63,343 nt of DNA from CAZEGV01 sp964511645. Lineage in GTDB: Bacteria; Bacteroidota; Bacteroidia; Cytophagales; JAAEPT01. Positions 46,872 through 55,773 of this stretch are shown piece after piece. The position numbers were made by a program, and so were the translations under genes. Each line of letters starts with the position of its first letter. Position 1 is the first letter of the stretch. Below the pieces are notes generated by a model. The model saw only the letters and a list, made by a program, of their open reading frames with translations. It did not search any database and was not told the DNA's origin. Location of the stretch: contig CAZEGV010000006.1 of the NCBI GenBank assembly GCA_964511645.1, forward strand, positions 1 to 63,343, in the 5' to 3' direction.

Positions 46872-47732
46872 ATGAAAAAAATTAATGTATTATTAGTAAG
46901 CTTATTAGCGACTATGACTTTGTTTATGACGGGTTGTAAAGGATCAGATGATGAAGAAGTAGCACCAGTAGGGCCGTCTATTGTTTTAAGAAACAATGCA
47001 GGTGCTACCACAGGTGATGTTACTGTTACTCCAAGTACTGCATTAGAGTTTGTGATTGTAACAGATGCAGGAGATAAAAACGTAAAGACTGTAAAAGTGT
47101 TTATGAATGGAAATGCTATTAACGGAGTTAATGTAAATGGAAAAGCTAAAACTAATCCGTTTAATGTTAATAAAGGAACAGAATACAAAGTAGCTATTAC
47201 TGCTTCTTCAACTGAAACAGCAACGGTGTATAAATTTGTAGTAACTGATAAAGCTGGATTAACAGCTACTAAGTCAGTAACTGTAACTACAGAAGTTCCT
47301 TCTGCTACATTGACTACTAAGTCTGCTCAAATGATTTTTAATTTTAGTGGAGCTAAAAAAGGTTCTTATGATTTTGATGGATTAGATTCTGTTGCTTCTG
47401 CTGATGTAACTGGTGATATTCAAGACAAGGGATTGTTGGCTGGGTCGTACACGCAAAAATTTGAAGTTGAGAATGGTGCTACTATGGTAAAAATCACTAG
47501 TGCAGAGTTTGATGCAGCTACTAATGAAAAAGCAATCAAAGATTTATATGCTGGTACCAAGGTAACTGTTTCAGACGTATACTCTCAGGGAGATTCATAT
47601 GTTATTAAAACAGCTGCTGGAAAATATGTAGCGATGAAAATCACAGATGTAAATGTTACTACAGCTGTGGATGATAATAATGATTCTATTACTTTTGATG
47701 TGAAATATCCAGTAGTTTCTGCTGGTAAATAG
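46872..47732 (+). CDS. Secreted lipoprotein, Thr/Val-rich
   Basis: The 286-residue product has a signal peptide MKKINVLLVSLLATMTLFMTGC and lipobox FMTGC, followed by the acidic SDDEE export-type signal for surface lipoproteins in this phylum. The mature chain is mostly beta-strand. A Thr-rich Ig-like N-terminal half (KTVKVFMNGNAINGVNVNG...VYKFVVTDKAGLTATKSVTVTTEVP) is followed by a separate C-terminal domain. Family unknown. It is likely a surface-exposed lipoprotein; the SDDEE motif matches known lipoprotein export signals. A strong terminator follows directly. Confidence 0.75.
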   Translation: MKKINVLLVSLLATMTLFMTGCKGSDDEEVAPVGPSIVLRNNAGATTGDVTVTPSTALEFVIVTDAGDKNVKTVKVFMNGNAINGVNVNGKAKTNPFNVNKGTEYKVAITASSTETATVYKFVVTDKAGLTATKSVTVTTEVPSATLTTKSAQMIFNFSGAKKGSYDFDGLDSVASADVTGDIQDKGLLAGSYTQKFEVENGATMVKITSAEFDAATNEKAIKDLYAGTKVTVSDVYSQGDSYVIKTAAGKYVAMKITDVNVTTAVDDNNDSITFDVKYPVVSAGK

Positions 47733-47746
47733 TGAATAACTTACAT

Positions 47747-47788
47747 AAAAAAAACCCTTACTCTTTATTGAGTAAGGGTTTTTTTTAT
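47747..47788 (+). terminator. Intrinsic terminator after the surface lipoprotein gene
   Basis: The stem AAAACCCTTACTC / GAGTAAGGGTTTT has a TTTATT loop and is flanked by A and T runs. Confidence 0.9.
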
Positions 47789-47804
47789 GTCTTTTTTTTT
47801 AACC

Positions 47805-47965
47805 AGGCGAAGCCTGTGGCTTAGGGATTGAAACGGCATCCTTTTTTGTTTTTTGGTACTACATTGAGTTTGGTGAAATGTCAAAAAACAAAAAAGATAT
47901 AGTGGAAAGCCCGACATCACCTAGCGTAACGAAGTGAAGCTAGGTGATGGAAGCCCCAAGGTACA
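47805..47965 (+). repeat. REP-like dispersed intergenic repeat, copy R6
   Basis: GGCTTAGGGATTGAAACGG, the stem CCTTTTTTGTTTTTTG / CAAAAAACAAAAAAG and the right flank GTGGAAAGCCCGACATC form the most complete copy. The loop has ATTGAGTTTGGTGAAATG, like R1 and R5. A second hairpin CATCACCTAGC...GCTAGGTGATG follows. Confidence 0.82.
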
Positions 47966-48024
47966 AAGGTTGAAATAACAATAAGTAGCTACGATAATGT
48001 AATCATAACTACTTGGTCTGAAGT

Positions 48025-48489
48025 TTATCTGATTCTGTCTACCGATTTGATGAGGTTGTCATCTTTACGGATAAAAAGTTTGGCGATAAGGTTAAGTACA
48101 AATGCCCCAATGGGTAAGAAAAATCCCCAAGAGATACTTCCTTCTAGTTGTACTTCTTTTTGTGCCGCAGGGATTACCATCATCATAAATAAAATCAGGT
48201 GAGCACCGATTAATAAATTTACTACTGAGCAAAGCTTCATTTGAAGTGAACGATTATTGTATTTAGTTATGGTATAAATACCTCCGATGATTGCAAAAAC
48301 AACAAGAAACCCCATATAAACTAGGTTTCTGGAATTGGGCTCTTGTCCTGAAAGGGTAGAAGTGCTATTGAATGCTGTGAGTGTAAAGTTAAGATGTTGG
48401 GTATTGATCTGCCAAATAGGTAGAAAAAGTGAGGTGACAAGTAGTGCAACTGCTGTGATTAAAAGTAATGTCTGAGGTCTTTGTAACAT
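48025..48489 (-). CDS. DUF4293 family membrane protein
   Basis: The start is placed at 48489 (MLQRPQTLLLITAVALLVTS); the frame extends to 48537 without family support. The roughly 154-residue protein has four transmembrane segments and the family's typical opening. The segment LCSVVNLLIGAHLILFMMMV and the C-terminal FLPIGAFVLNLIAKLFIRKDDNLIKSVDRIR are also characteristic; the last words (DxLIKSxDRIR) are the family signature. Function unknown, with distribution restricted to Bacteroidota. It is divergent from truA. Confidence 0.88.
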   Translation of the reverse strand: MLQRPQTLLLITAVALLVTSLFLPIWQINTQHLNFTLTAFNSTSTLSGQEPNSRNLVYMGFLVVFAIIGGIYTITKYNNRSLQMKLCSVVNLLIGAHLILFMMMVIPAAQKEVQLEGSISWGFFLPIGAFVLNLIAKLFIRKDDNLIKSVDRIR

Positions 48490-48498
48490 AATATTTGT

Positions 48499-48506
48499 AT
48501 TTTTGC
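48499..48506 (+). promoter_or_regulatory. -7 box of the truA promoter
   Basis: TATTTTTG fits TAnnTTTG. Transcription would begin about 48512, downstream of the first possible TTG (48503), so translation should start at the TTG at 48542. Confidence 0.45.
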
Positions 48507-48541
48507 CTAAGTTAAGATTTCGGCGAATCACCTCCAAACAA

Positions 48542-49270
48542 TTGAGATACTTATTAGCACTTTCGTATAAAGGAACAAATTACCACGGTTGGCAAATACA
48601 GCCTAATGCGAATACTGTACAGGCTGAAATCAATAAAGCTTTGGGGGTAGTTTTGCAAAAAGAAATAAAAGTGACGGGAAGTGGGCGGACGGATACTGGT
48701 GTGCATGCCGAACAGCAGTTTGCTCATTTTGATTTTGAAACAAACCTCCCTAGCCGTTTTTTGAATGGGGTGAACGCTGTTTTACCTACTGATATTGCTG
48801 TACACGATATAAAGCAAGTTGCGGATGATTTTCATGTAAGGTATTCGGCTATCAGTAGGGCTTATAGGTACAGGGTTCAGTTTGAGAAAAATGCTTTTGG
48901 GAAAGAATTTTATTGTTTAGTGCATTCAGGAAAGTTGGATGTAGAAAAGATGAATGAGGCGGCAAGTATTTTATTAAATCACATAGATTATCAGTCTTTT
49001 AGCAGGGTAAAAACGCAAGTGAAAACGTTTGATTGTACAGTTAGTGAGGCGTATTGGTATTGGGAGGATGATAAAACACTTACTTTTTATGTTAAGGCAA
49101 ATCGTTTTTTGAGAGGGATGGTAAGGACACTTGTTGGGACTTTGTTTTTGGTAGGGAGGGGGAGTATATCCGTGTCTGATTTTGAAGATATAATAAAAGC
49201 AAAGGATAGGAGAGAGGCTTCTACTGCAATTGTGCCTAAGGGTTTGTACTTAGTAGAGGTTAACTATTAG
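48542..49270 (+). CDS. truA: tRNA pseudouridine(38-40) synthase TruA
   Basis: I choose the TTG at 48542, giving an N-terminus (M)RYLLALSYKGTNYHGWQIQPN that matches the family; the open frame from 48503 adds 13 residues with no match and overlaps the promoter box. Catalytic Asp is in VTGSGRTDTGVHAEQQFAHFDF. The C-terminal FYVKANRFLRGMVRTLVGTLFLVGRG is diagnostic. The enzyme modifies U38-U40 in the anticodon arm. At about 242 residues it is of normal length. It converges with the exporter gene, overlapping it by 11 bp. Confidence 0.95.
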   Translation: MRYLLALSYKGTNYHGWQIQPNANTVQAEINKALGVVLQKEIKVTGSGRTDTGVHAEQQFAHFDFETNLPSRFLNGVNAVLPTDIAVHDIKQVADDFHVRYSAISRAYRYRVQFEKNAFGKEFYCLVHSGKLDVEKMNEAASILLNHIDYQSFSRVKTQVKTFDCTVSEAYWYWEDDKTLTFYVKANRFLRGMVRTLVGTLFLVGRGSISVSDFEDIIKAKDRREASTAIVPKGLYLVEVNY

Positions 49271-51545
49271 TTTTTTTATTTTTAGGGTAAAGGTAGATAA
49301 TCAGTAAAGGGATTAGTAATAAGTCAGATAGGACGGCAAATATCAATGTAAGGCTGATTAGGAATCCTGTGTAACGCATACCGTTAAAACTAGACAACAT
49401 CAACGTACAGAACCCTGCTACGAGGATAATAGAAGTCACTATAATTGCTTTTCCTGTGGTAAGAAAAGTGGTTTTGATGGCAGGGGCAACGGCATAACCC
49501 TTGGATAGTTGCAACTTGAATTTACTCATGAAGTGAATGGTGTCATCTACGGCGATTCCGAAGGCTATTGTGAAGATAATAGCGGTAGATATATTGAGCC
49601 TGATGCCTAAAAACCCCATTACTCCTGCTATCATGAGTAAGGGTATTATATTAGGGATTAAAGAAATAATGATGGCTTGGATAGATTTGAATAATAACCC
49701 CATGATTAAGGCTACGGCGATAAATGCCACAAAAAGTCCTTTTATCATGTCTTGAGATAGATAAATATTGCTTTTGTCAATGAGATCGGCACTTCCTGTG
49801 ATGGTGAGTTCTAGGTTAGGGTATTGTGATTTAATGTTTTCAAATAATAGTTTTTTGGATTGAAATTCACTGCTTCCCATATCGGGTACATTTCCCATCA
49901 GTCTGAGGTAATGCCCTTCTTTGTCTACTAGCATAGCAATTTCTCCTTTTCTTTCTAGGAGTTTTAATTTTTGTGATATTTTCCTAAAATTCCTTTTGTT
50001 TTTTGGAAGGGAATAATATAATTGATTACCTCCATTATATGCTCTGTTTAGTGATTTAGCAACAGAGAGTATTGATCTAGGGTTTTTTAAATAGAATGTA
50101 CTGTCGAGTAATTTTTCTATTTCGGCTAGTGACTTTAGTACTTTTGGTGTGTAAAGTTTTCCTTCTTTTACTTTTATAGATAGTTCAAAAGGTCTTCCCC
50201 CAGAGAAGTTTTCGCTCATGTATTCAAAGTTTTTCTTGAGAGGGTCTTTGTCCGAAACTTCGTCTATCAAGTAGGCTGTGTTGCTTATTTTACTTGCCCC
50301 CCAAATAGATAATCCTGTGATAAGGATATAAAAAATCATTATTATTTTACGATGGTTTAATGTCCATAAGAATAACTGATGTAGGCGTTTTGTCCAATAA
50401 GAGTTATTTCTTTTCTGTAGAGAGACTGGAGGAGGTAGTAAGTATAAAATGGCCGGGTAGAATGTAAAGGCTAGTAGGTAGGCTAACATAACGCCAATTG
50501 CTGTATGAATCCCAAAAAATTGAATAGGTCTAATTTCTGTAAATAGTAAAGTAACAAAGCCTAAGGCAGTAGTAATAGAGGTGAGGAGTGTTGCCAATCC
50601 TACTTCTTTAAGTGTTTTGCCTAAAGCTTCTTCTTTATTTAATCCGCTACGTAGCTCATCTAAGTATTTAGAAGTAAGGTGAATGACATCTGACATCCCG
50701 ACTACAAAAATAATAGTTGGAATCATAAGGGACATAATGTCTAAGTCATTACCTAATAAAGACATTGAACCCATCGTCCAGATAACGGATAGTAATACTA
50801 CCGTTAATGGTAAAATGATACCCCAGGTAGAACGAAAGGCGATATACAAAAAGAAAATAAGTAAGATTAACCCACAGGATACAAAGATAGCAAGTTCAAT
50901 AAGCATCCGTGATATATAAGAAGTTTCGGCTATTGTTTTTCCTGCTAGGTGGGTTTCGTCAAATTTGTATTTTGAGATGTGTTGTTGGATTGAGGCTACT
51001 AATTTTGTTGAGACTTCCTCTTTGACATCATCTGTAATATTGATGAGTAATAAAATGGATTTAGCGTCTTTTGAAATGATTGTTCCTATCATCTCTGGGT
51101 GAGTATAAATGTAAATACTGTCTTTTTTTATTCTTTGGGGTTGATCTAGGTGAAAAAAAGGAATTTCAAATGGAACCTCTGTTCTAAAGATGGGGTCTTG
51201 TTGGATAATTAGACTTTTAGCCTCAAGAGGAGAAAATACATTTGTTATACTGTCTATTTGAGATAATTCTTGGTTTAATCTTTTGACTTTAGTAAGAAAG
51301 TCTATATCAAAAATTCCAGCATTGTTTTTGATGGCAAGCATGATGTAATTATTGTCCTTCCCAAACCGTTCTACGTGATTCTCAAAAAAAGAATAAGCAC
51401 TATCTGACTTTGGAAAAAAATCATTAAAATCATATTTGAACTTGAGTTGGCTAGTGTTATAAGCATGTGCAATTGTGAATAAGCTAATGAAAACTAAAGT
51501 CCATTTAGCCCATTTTTTAATAATCGTTGTATTTTTAGTATCCAT
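49260..51545 (-). CDS. RND/MMPL-family exporter
   Basis: The 761-residue protein has about twelve transmembrane helices in two halves, each preceded by a large periplasmic loop. Family marks are SLMIPTIIFVVGMSDVIHLTSKYLDELRSG in the first half and IIFTIAFGIAVDDTIHFMSKFKLQLSKG in the second, containing the G-x-x-x-D-D proton-relay region. Members (MmpL-like, hopanoid or lipid exporters) move lipids or hydrophobic compounds by proton motive force. It overlaps the VTT gene by 11 bp in the same operon, which supports a role in envelope lipid traffic. Confidence 0.9.
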   Translation of the reverse strand: MDTKNTTIIKKWAKWTLVFISLFTIAHAYNTSQLKFKYDFNDFFPKSDSAYSFFENHVERFGKDNNYIMLAIKNNAGIFDIDFLTKVKRLNQELSQIDSITNVFSPLEAKSLIIQQDPIFRTEVPFEIPFFHLDQPQRIKKDSIYIYTHPEMIGTIISKDAKSILLLINITDDVKEEVSTKLVASIQQHISKYKFDETHLAGKTIAETSYISRMLIELAIFVSCGLILLIFFLYIAFRSTWGIILPLTVVLLSVIWTMGSMSLLGNDLDIMSLMIPTIIFVVGMSDVIHLTSKYLDELRSGLNKEEALGKTLKEVGLATLLTSITTALGFVTLLFTEIRPIQFFGIHTAIGVMLAYLLAFTFYPAILYLLPPPVSLQKRNNSYWTKRLHQLFLWTLNHRKIIMIFYILITGLSIWGASKISNTAYLIDEVSDKDPLKKNFEYMSENFSGGRPFELSIKVKEGKLYTPKVLKSLAEIEKLLDSTFYLKNPRSILSVAKSLNRAYNGGNQLYYSLPKNKRNFRKISQKLKLLERKGEIAMLVDKEGHYLRLMGNVPDMGSSEFQSKKLLFENIKSQYPNLELTITGSADLIDKSNIYLSQDMIKGLFVAFIAVALIMGLLFKSIQAIIISLIPNIIPLLMIAGVMGFLGIRLNISTAIIFTIAFGIAVDDTIHFMSKFKLQLSKGYAVAPAIKTTFLTTGKAIIVTSIILVAGFCTLMLSSFNGMRYTGFLISLTLIFAVLSDLLLIPLLIIYLYPKNKKTNS

Positions 51546-52206
51546 TTATAACCAAGTTGTATTTCTGTTTTCCCCACCAAGCTAAGCCTACAAAGCTAAA
51601 GGTAATTAAAAATAGGATAGAATATTGATAATAAGAGACTCCTGATAAATTAGATATTTCGGCTAGGTTACTTAGCTCCATACCTATCCAGATAGATAAA
51701 GCCATTCTGGGGATCATTCCAATCATACTGCCTACCATGTAAGATTTGAAATCGAACTTTAATACGCCTAGTAAGTAATTACACCAAGCAAAAGGCAGTA
51801 TTGGAGATAGCCTAAGTAATGGGATGAGTGTGTATTTGTCATCTTTAATTACTTGGATTAAATCTTTTATACCCTTTTTTTTGTATAATATTTTTGTGAA
51901 AAAATTCGCATTAACGTAAGCAATATAATATCCGATAGCACAGGAGGTCATATAAATTAATAAAGCAATAACACCACCAGTAGCATTGTAAAAGTAACTG
52001 CATAGTATTGCCATAAGAGTGGAAGATAAGAAACCTATTCCTACTGTTATAGCCAAGAGGAAAGAGATTAAAATTAATAAGACTGGGGATGATTGATGGA
52101 TTAATACACTTTTTTGTAAAAACAAGGGTGCTACAGCGATTATGCCTAAAAAAGGTGCAATAAAAATAATGACTGACACAACAATATGAAGGGAAGGGGT
52201 TTTCAA
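51535..52206 (-). CDS. TVP38/TMEM64 (VTT domain) membrane protein
   Basis: The 223-residue protein has about six hydrophobic segments. The VTT-domain centre ALLIYMTSCAIGYYIAYVNANFF is followed by LIPLLRLSPILPFAWCNYLLGVLKFDFKSYMVGSMIGMIPRMALSIWIG, with the conserved R-x-x-P-x-x-P and F-x-x-Y/F-G patterns. Relatives (DedA, TMEM41B) scramble lipids such as undecaprenyl phosphate or phospholipids. It lies between a SanA-like gene and an RND exporter on the same strand, a likely envelope-lipid operon. Confidence 0.85.
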   Translation of the reverse strand: MKTPSLHIVVSVIIFIAPFLGIIAVAPLFLQKSVLIHQSSPVLLILISFLLAITVGIGFLSSTLMAILCSYFYNATGGVIALLIYMTSCAIGYYIAYVNANFFTKILYKKKGIKDLIQVIKDDKYTLIPLLRLSPILPFAWCNYLLGVLKFDFKSYMVGSMIGMIPRMALSIWIGMELSNLAEISNLSGVSYYQYSILFLITFSFVGLAWWGKQKYNLVINGY

Positions 52207-52227
52207 GTGAATTGTTGTGTTTTGTGG

Positions 52228-52878
52228 TTATTTTCCGATAAAGATAGGGTCACCATAGAATTTAGCTTGTTTGTTTAACACAATGTCCAAAACAGCTTTT
52301 ACTCTTGCTAGGTATTCTCTTATGTGTGTTTTGAATCCATATTTGATTGGTACTGATTTGGCATGAAATCCCATTACGTCCAACCCGTTGTGATGAGCAA
52401 TGAATAATGCTCGTTCATTATGGAATCTTTGAGAGATTACGGTGAATTTATTTTGTCCAAATACTTTGCTGGCCCTAAGTACAGAGTCTAAAGTCCTGAA
52501 TCCTGCAAAGTCTAATATGATTTTATTTTCTGGAATTCCTCTTTTGATTAAGGATTGCATCATATCTCTAGGCTCATTATATGATTTTACCTTATTGTCT
52601 CCACTTACTAGGATATAGTCTATTTTTTTTGCGTTAAACAATTTTACAGCTGCATCTATACGGTATTTAAAGTATAAGTTTTCTTGCCCGTTAGATACTC
52701 TTTTGGCTGTACCAAGTAGTAGACCTACTTTGTTATAACAAATATCGTTGATGTTTGTATATTCTCTTTTTTTAGCTGTGTGTTTTACTAAAGTGTCACA
52801 AATAATAATGACTAGAAGTAGGCTAATTGGTAAAATTCCCCACCATAACCATCCTTTTATTTTGCGTCTTTTCTTCAT
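52228..52878 (-). CDS. SanA/YdcF family (DUF218) envelope protein
   Basis: The 216-residue protein has one N-terminal membrane anchor (WWGILPISLLLVIIICDTLV) and a DUF218 domain: GLLLGTAKRVSNGQENLYFKYR, IDYILVSGDNKVKSYNEPRDMMQSLIKRGIP and TVISQRFHNERALFIAHHNGLD. In enterobacteria SanA affects vancomycin exclusion at high temperature, through the envelope barrier. It is first in a likely operon with the VTT and RND genes, 21 bp upstream. Confidence 0.9.
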   Translation of the reverse strand: MKKRRKIKGWLWWGILPISLLLVIIICDTLVKHTAKKREYTNINDICYNKVGLLLGTAKRVSNGQENLYFKYRIDAAVKLFNAKKIDYILVSGDNKVKSYNEPRDMMQSLIKRGIPENKIILDFAGFRTLDSVLRASKVFGQNKFTVISQRFHNERALFIAHHNGLDVMGFHAKSVPIKYGFKTHIREYLARVKAVLDIVLNKQAKFYGDPIFIGK

Positions 52879-52906
52879 TCTTAGCGATAATACATATTTT
52901 ACAACA

Positions 52907-52932
52907 AAAACTATACTAAATTTAGTAGTTTT
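52907..52932. promoter_or_regulatory. Palindrome between sanA-like and panB genes
   Basis: A perfect 12-bp palindrome ACTAAATTTAGT (52915-52926) is flanked by AAAACT and AGTTTT, which extend the symmetry with a 2-bp offset. It sits midway between two divergent starts, as expected for a shared operator. Confidence 0.4.
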
Positions 52933-52967
52933 ACACTTTAATAGGCGAAGAATTTAATTAACCACCG

Positions 52968-53786
52968 ATGTCTACAGCTAAAAAAAGCATAAAAAAAATA
53001 ACTACGCACACACTTTGGAAGATGAAAGAGGAGGGAGAAAAAATCTCTATGCTTACATCGTATGATTATTCAATGACGAAGATTGTGGATGGTGCAGGCA
53101 TAGATGTAATCCTTGTAGGAGATTCTGCCTCTAATGTTATTCATGGTTATGAAACAACTGTCCCTATCACTTTGGATATTATGATTTATCATGCAAAGTC
53201 GGTTGTGAGAGCTGCTGACAGGGCTTTGGTTGTGGTAGATATGCCTTTTGGGTCTTATCAAGGTAATAGTTCGGAAGCATTACGGTCAGCTATTAGGATT
53301 ATGAAAGAGTCTGAAGCACATTCGGTAAAGCTAGAAGGCGGAAAAGAAATAGAAGAATCTATCAAGAGAATATTAAGTGCAGGAATCCCTGTTATGGGAC
53401 ATTTGGGATTGACTCCACAGTCTATATATAAATTTGGGACTTATGCTGTGCGTGCTACGGAAGAAGAGGAGGCAAAAAAGATAATGGCAGACGCTCTTGC
53501 TTTGCAAGAAATGGGTTGTTTTGCTTTAGTGCTAGAAAAGATACCAGCAAAATTGGCTACTGAGATTTCTCAAAAATTAGCAATCCCTGTTATTGGGATT
53601 GGTGCAGGAAATGGTACAGATGGTCAGGTATTGGTTATCCATGATATGTTAGGGATTAACAAAGACTTTTCCCCAAGATTTTTGCGTAGGTATGCAGAGC
53701 TGTATGCTGTGATGAATGACGCTGTAGAACAATATGTGGTTGATGTGAAATCGGGAGATTTCCCTAATGAAAAAGAAAGTTATTGA
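52968..53786 (+). CDS. panB: 3-methyl-2-oxobutanoate hydroxymethyltransferase
   Basis: The 272-residue TIM-barrel enzyme is the first step of pantothenate synthesis (ketoisovalerate plus methylene-THF to ketopantoate). Signatures are MLTSYDYSMTKIVDGAGIDVILVGDSASNVIHGYETT (metal-binding Asp), VVDMPFGSYQ, VKLEGGKE, MGHLGLTPQSIYKFG and VIGIGAGNGTDGQVLVIHDMLG. The N-terminal lysine-rich extension is short. It is coupled to the RluA-type gene, which begins 4 bp before its stop. Its substrate comes from the valine branch, to which ilvD in this window also belongs. Confidence 0.97.
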   Translation: MSTAKKSIKKITTHTLWKMKEEGEKISMLTSYDYSMTKIVDGAGIDVILVGDSASNVIHGYETTVPITLDIMIYHAKSVVRAADRALVVVDMPFGSYQGNSSEALRSAIRIMKESEAHSVKLEGGKEIEESIKRILSAGIPVMGHLGLTPQSIYKFGTYAVRATEEEEAKKIMADALALQEMGCFALVLEKIPAKLATEISQKLAIPVIGIGAGNGTDGQVLVIHDMLGINKDFSPRFLRRYAELYAVMNDAVEQYVVDVKSGDFPNEKESY

Positions 53787-54514
53787 TGGCACAATTATTT
53801 AAAGTTGAATACGAAGATAATCACATTATAGTGGTTAACAAAAGGAGTGGAGTGCTTGTACAAGGAGATAGTACAAGAGATAAACCACTTGTAGAGTATG
53901 TGCGTGATTATATTCGCAATAAGTACAAGAAAACAGGGAATGTCTTTTGTGGTGTGGTACACCGTATTGATCGTCCTGTAAGTGGTCTAGTTGTTTTTGC
54001 CCGTACGTCCAAAGGATTAGAGCGAATGAATCGCTTATTAAGAGATAAGAAACTTTATAAAACTTATTGGGCTGTTGTGAAGAAAAAACCTCGTCAAAAG
54101 CAGGATAAGCTTATCCACTGGATTATAAAGGACACAAAAAAGAATGTTGTACAAACTTTTGATGAAGAAACAGAAGGAGCTCAACGTGCTGAATTAACAT
54201 ATAAAATACTAGGGAAATTGAATGATCATTGGTTGCTAGAGGTGAAGCCAATTACAGGAAGGTCTCATCAGATAAGAGCCCAACTATCAGCTATCGGGAG
54301 TCCTATTCGTGGGGATATTAAATATGGTTTTTCAAAACCTAACCCTGATGCGTCAATCAATCTTCATGCTAGGCAATTGGATTTTTTACATCCTGTAAAA
54401 CAAGAAAAAATAACTTTGTCTGGTGGAGTGCCAGAAGATTTGTTTTGGGAGCAATTCCTTACATTAGATGAATTAAAAGATAAAGACATTAATAAATTAC
54501 TTAAAGATGCTTGA
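53783..54514 (+). CDS. RluA-family pseudouridine synthase
   Basis: The 243-residue enzyme has the catalytic Asp motif VHRIDRPVSGLVVFARTSKGL (HRLDxxTSG family pattern with Pro), preceded by the N-terminal strand VEYEDNHIIVVNKRSGVLVQGD. The motif LEVKPITGRSHQIRAQLSAIGSPIRGDIKYG follows. There is no S4 domain. The target uridine (rRNA or tRNA) cannot be told from sequence. It is coupled to panB upstream and overlaps the next gene by 8 bp, so the four genes 52968-55052 probably form one transcript. Confidence 0.93.
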   Translation: MMAQLFKVEYEDNHIIVVNKRSGVLVQGDSTRDKPLVEYVRDYIRNKYKKTGNVFCGVVHRIDRPVSGLVVFARTSKGLERMNRLLRDKKLYKTYWAVVKKKPRQKQDKLIHWIIKDTKKNVVQTFDEETEGAQRAELTYKILGKLNDHWLLEVKPITGRSHQIRAQLSAIGSPIRGDIKYGFSKPNPDASINLHARQLDFLHPVKQEKITLSGGVPEDLFWEQFLTLDELKDKDINKLLKDA

Positions 54515-54848
54515 GAAACTAAAACAACGTTGGAACCTTAAGACAAACCTAGATGTAATCATGGTATTGGTGATGTTTTCTTTGGCGGGTACGTCCTCTG
54601 TGTGGATGAAGAAACCATTGTTTGCATATTTTGACATTAGCAAGGGCGAGACTACACTCGACTTTATTAAATATATTTTGTTATATATAATGTTTTTTAT
54701 GCCTCTTTATCAACTGGCACTGCTCTTTTGGGGATTTGTGCTTCGCCAGTGGGAGTTTGCTTGGACTTTTGAAAAAAAGATCTTAAAGAGGTTTACATAT
54801 ATGGCAATTGTAGCTCTTGTTATTTATGTGATATTGTTGTTTTTTTAA
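54507..54848 (+). CDS. DUF6787-like small membrane protein
   Basis: The 113-residue product has three membrane segments (DVIMVLVMFSLAGTSSVWM, LYIMFFMPLYQLALLFWGFVL, MAIVALVIYVILLFF). The pattern WNLKTNLDVIMVLVMFSLAGTSSVW...RQWEFAWTFEKKILKRF recurs in Bacteroidota proteins annotated DUF6787, as far as I recall. Function unknown. It overlaps the pseudouridine synthase gene. Confidence 0.75.
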   Translation: MLEKLKQRWNLKTNLDVIMVLVMFSLAGTSSVWMKKPLFAYFDISKGETTLDFIKYILLYIMFFMPLYQLALLFWGFVLRQWEFAWTFEKKILKRFTYMAIVALVIYVILLFF

Positions 54849-54854
54849 TTAGAA

Positions 54855-55052
54855 ATGGAAACAGAGATTACATTTGAAGTTTATTGCGAAGCTAAAAAAA
54901 TAGACGCCTCTGCCTTTCTGCTAAAAGAAAAAGAACTGTATACTGAGTTGAAAGAAGTTTTTGAACAAGTTCACCCTGATAGCTTTACACAGCAGAAGTT
55001 ATTCTTGATTAATAATATTCGTAGGAAGTATCAGCTGAAGAAAGAAGGGTAG
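54855..55052 (+). CDS. Small conserved helical protein
   Basis: The 65-residue charged, helical product (YCEAKKIDASAFLLKEKELY, QKLFLINNIRRKYQLKKEG) has no signal or membrane segment. It starts 6 bp after the DUF6787-like gene. It resembles small hypothetical proteins that accompany that gene in relatives; no function can be assigned. Confidence 0.7.
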   Translation: METEITFEVYCEAKKIDASAFLLKEKELYTELKEVFEQVHPDSFTQQKLFLINNIRRKYQLKKEG

Positions 55053-55068
55053 GGTACATTCAAGGACT

Positions 55069-55514
55069 TACCATATTAAATCAAAATGGTATAAAACCCT
55101 ATTTTAACAATGATGGCATATTGTTCTATCTTTGTTGATGTCTGAAAATAACTTTTCATAGACATTAGCTTTAATCATAGCTGTTCTGAATCGGCTAATT
55201 GTACTATGGTCTGGTGATATATCTTCCATACTCATGTTACAAAAAATACTAAATGATAAACTATCGTTGATTCTATTTCATAATCGCTTAAAACCATACC
55301 ATGTGCTTAACAAACAGGCTTTAAAAAGCAACAAGCCATTATAAGAGGGCTTTCCCGTAACACTTTTTCCTTTATGATAATGAGTTTTAATAATCACATC
55401 AATAGAGTCCCAATCAAGTAAACTATTTATCTGTTAAAAAAATGGGGCTTTAATTTTTCTCGTTCTTGGGTTGCAGGTACTATCTGCAAAGCTTTGGCAA
55501 CTTATTTTTTGCAT
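55069..55514 (-). pseudogene. Remnant of an IS5-family transposase gene
   Basis: Reading the minus strand from ATG 55514 gives MQKISCQSFADSTCNPRTRK. An in-frame TAA comes after 26 codons, then LLDWDSIDVIIKTHYHKG, GKPSYNGLLLFKACLLS, a frameshift near 55303, and SMEDISPDHSTISRFRTAM. The frame ends at 55104. This is the N-terminal DUF772-type domain of an IS5-family transposase; the DDE catalytic part is missing. At the truncated end (55069-55091) lie TACCAT and ATGGTA words only 23 bp apart, resembling the MITE termini. The gap 55053-55773 holds only this remnant and AT-rich sequence. Confidence 0.85.
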
Positions 55515-55773
55515 AGCATAAAGATACAAAATTTTAGAAAAATAAACTACTCAACTTACAATGATCTTAATATAGTTATAACATAATTGCAATAAAAACT
55601 AAAGACACATGTATCCGTTTTACAATAAAAATATAGTCTAAAATCACCTTTTTTACAAAAAAAAGAGAAAAGAAGTCGATTAATCAATAAATAACAATTT
55701 TAAAATTTAATCTTTTACCTATGTTTGGTATAGATTTTGTTTTTATGTAAACTGTCACCAAGTTTATAAGGAT

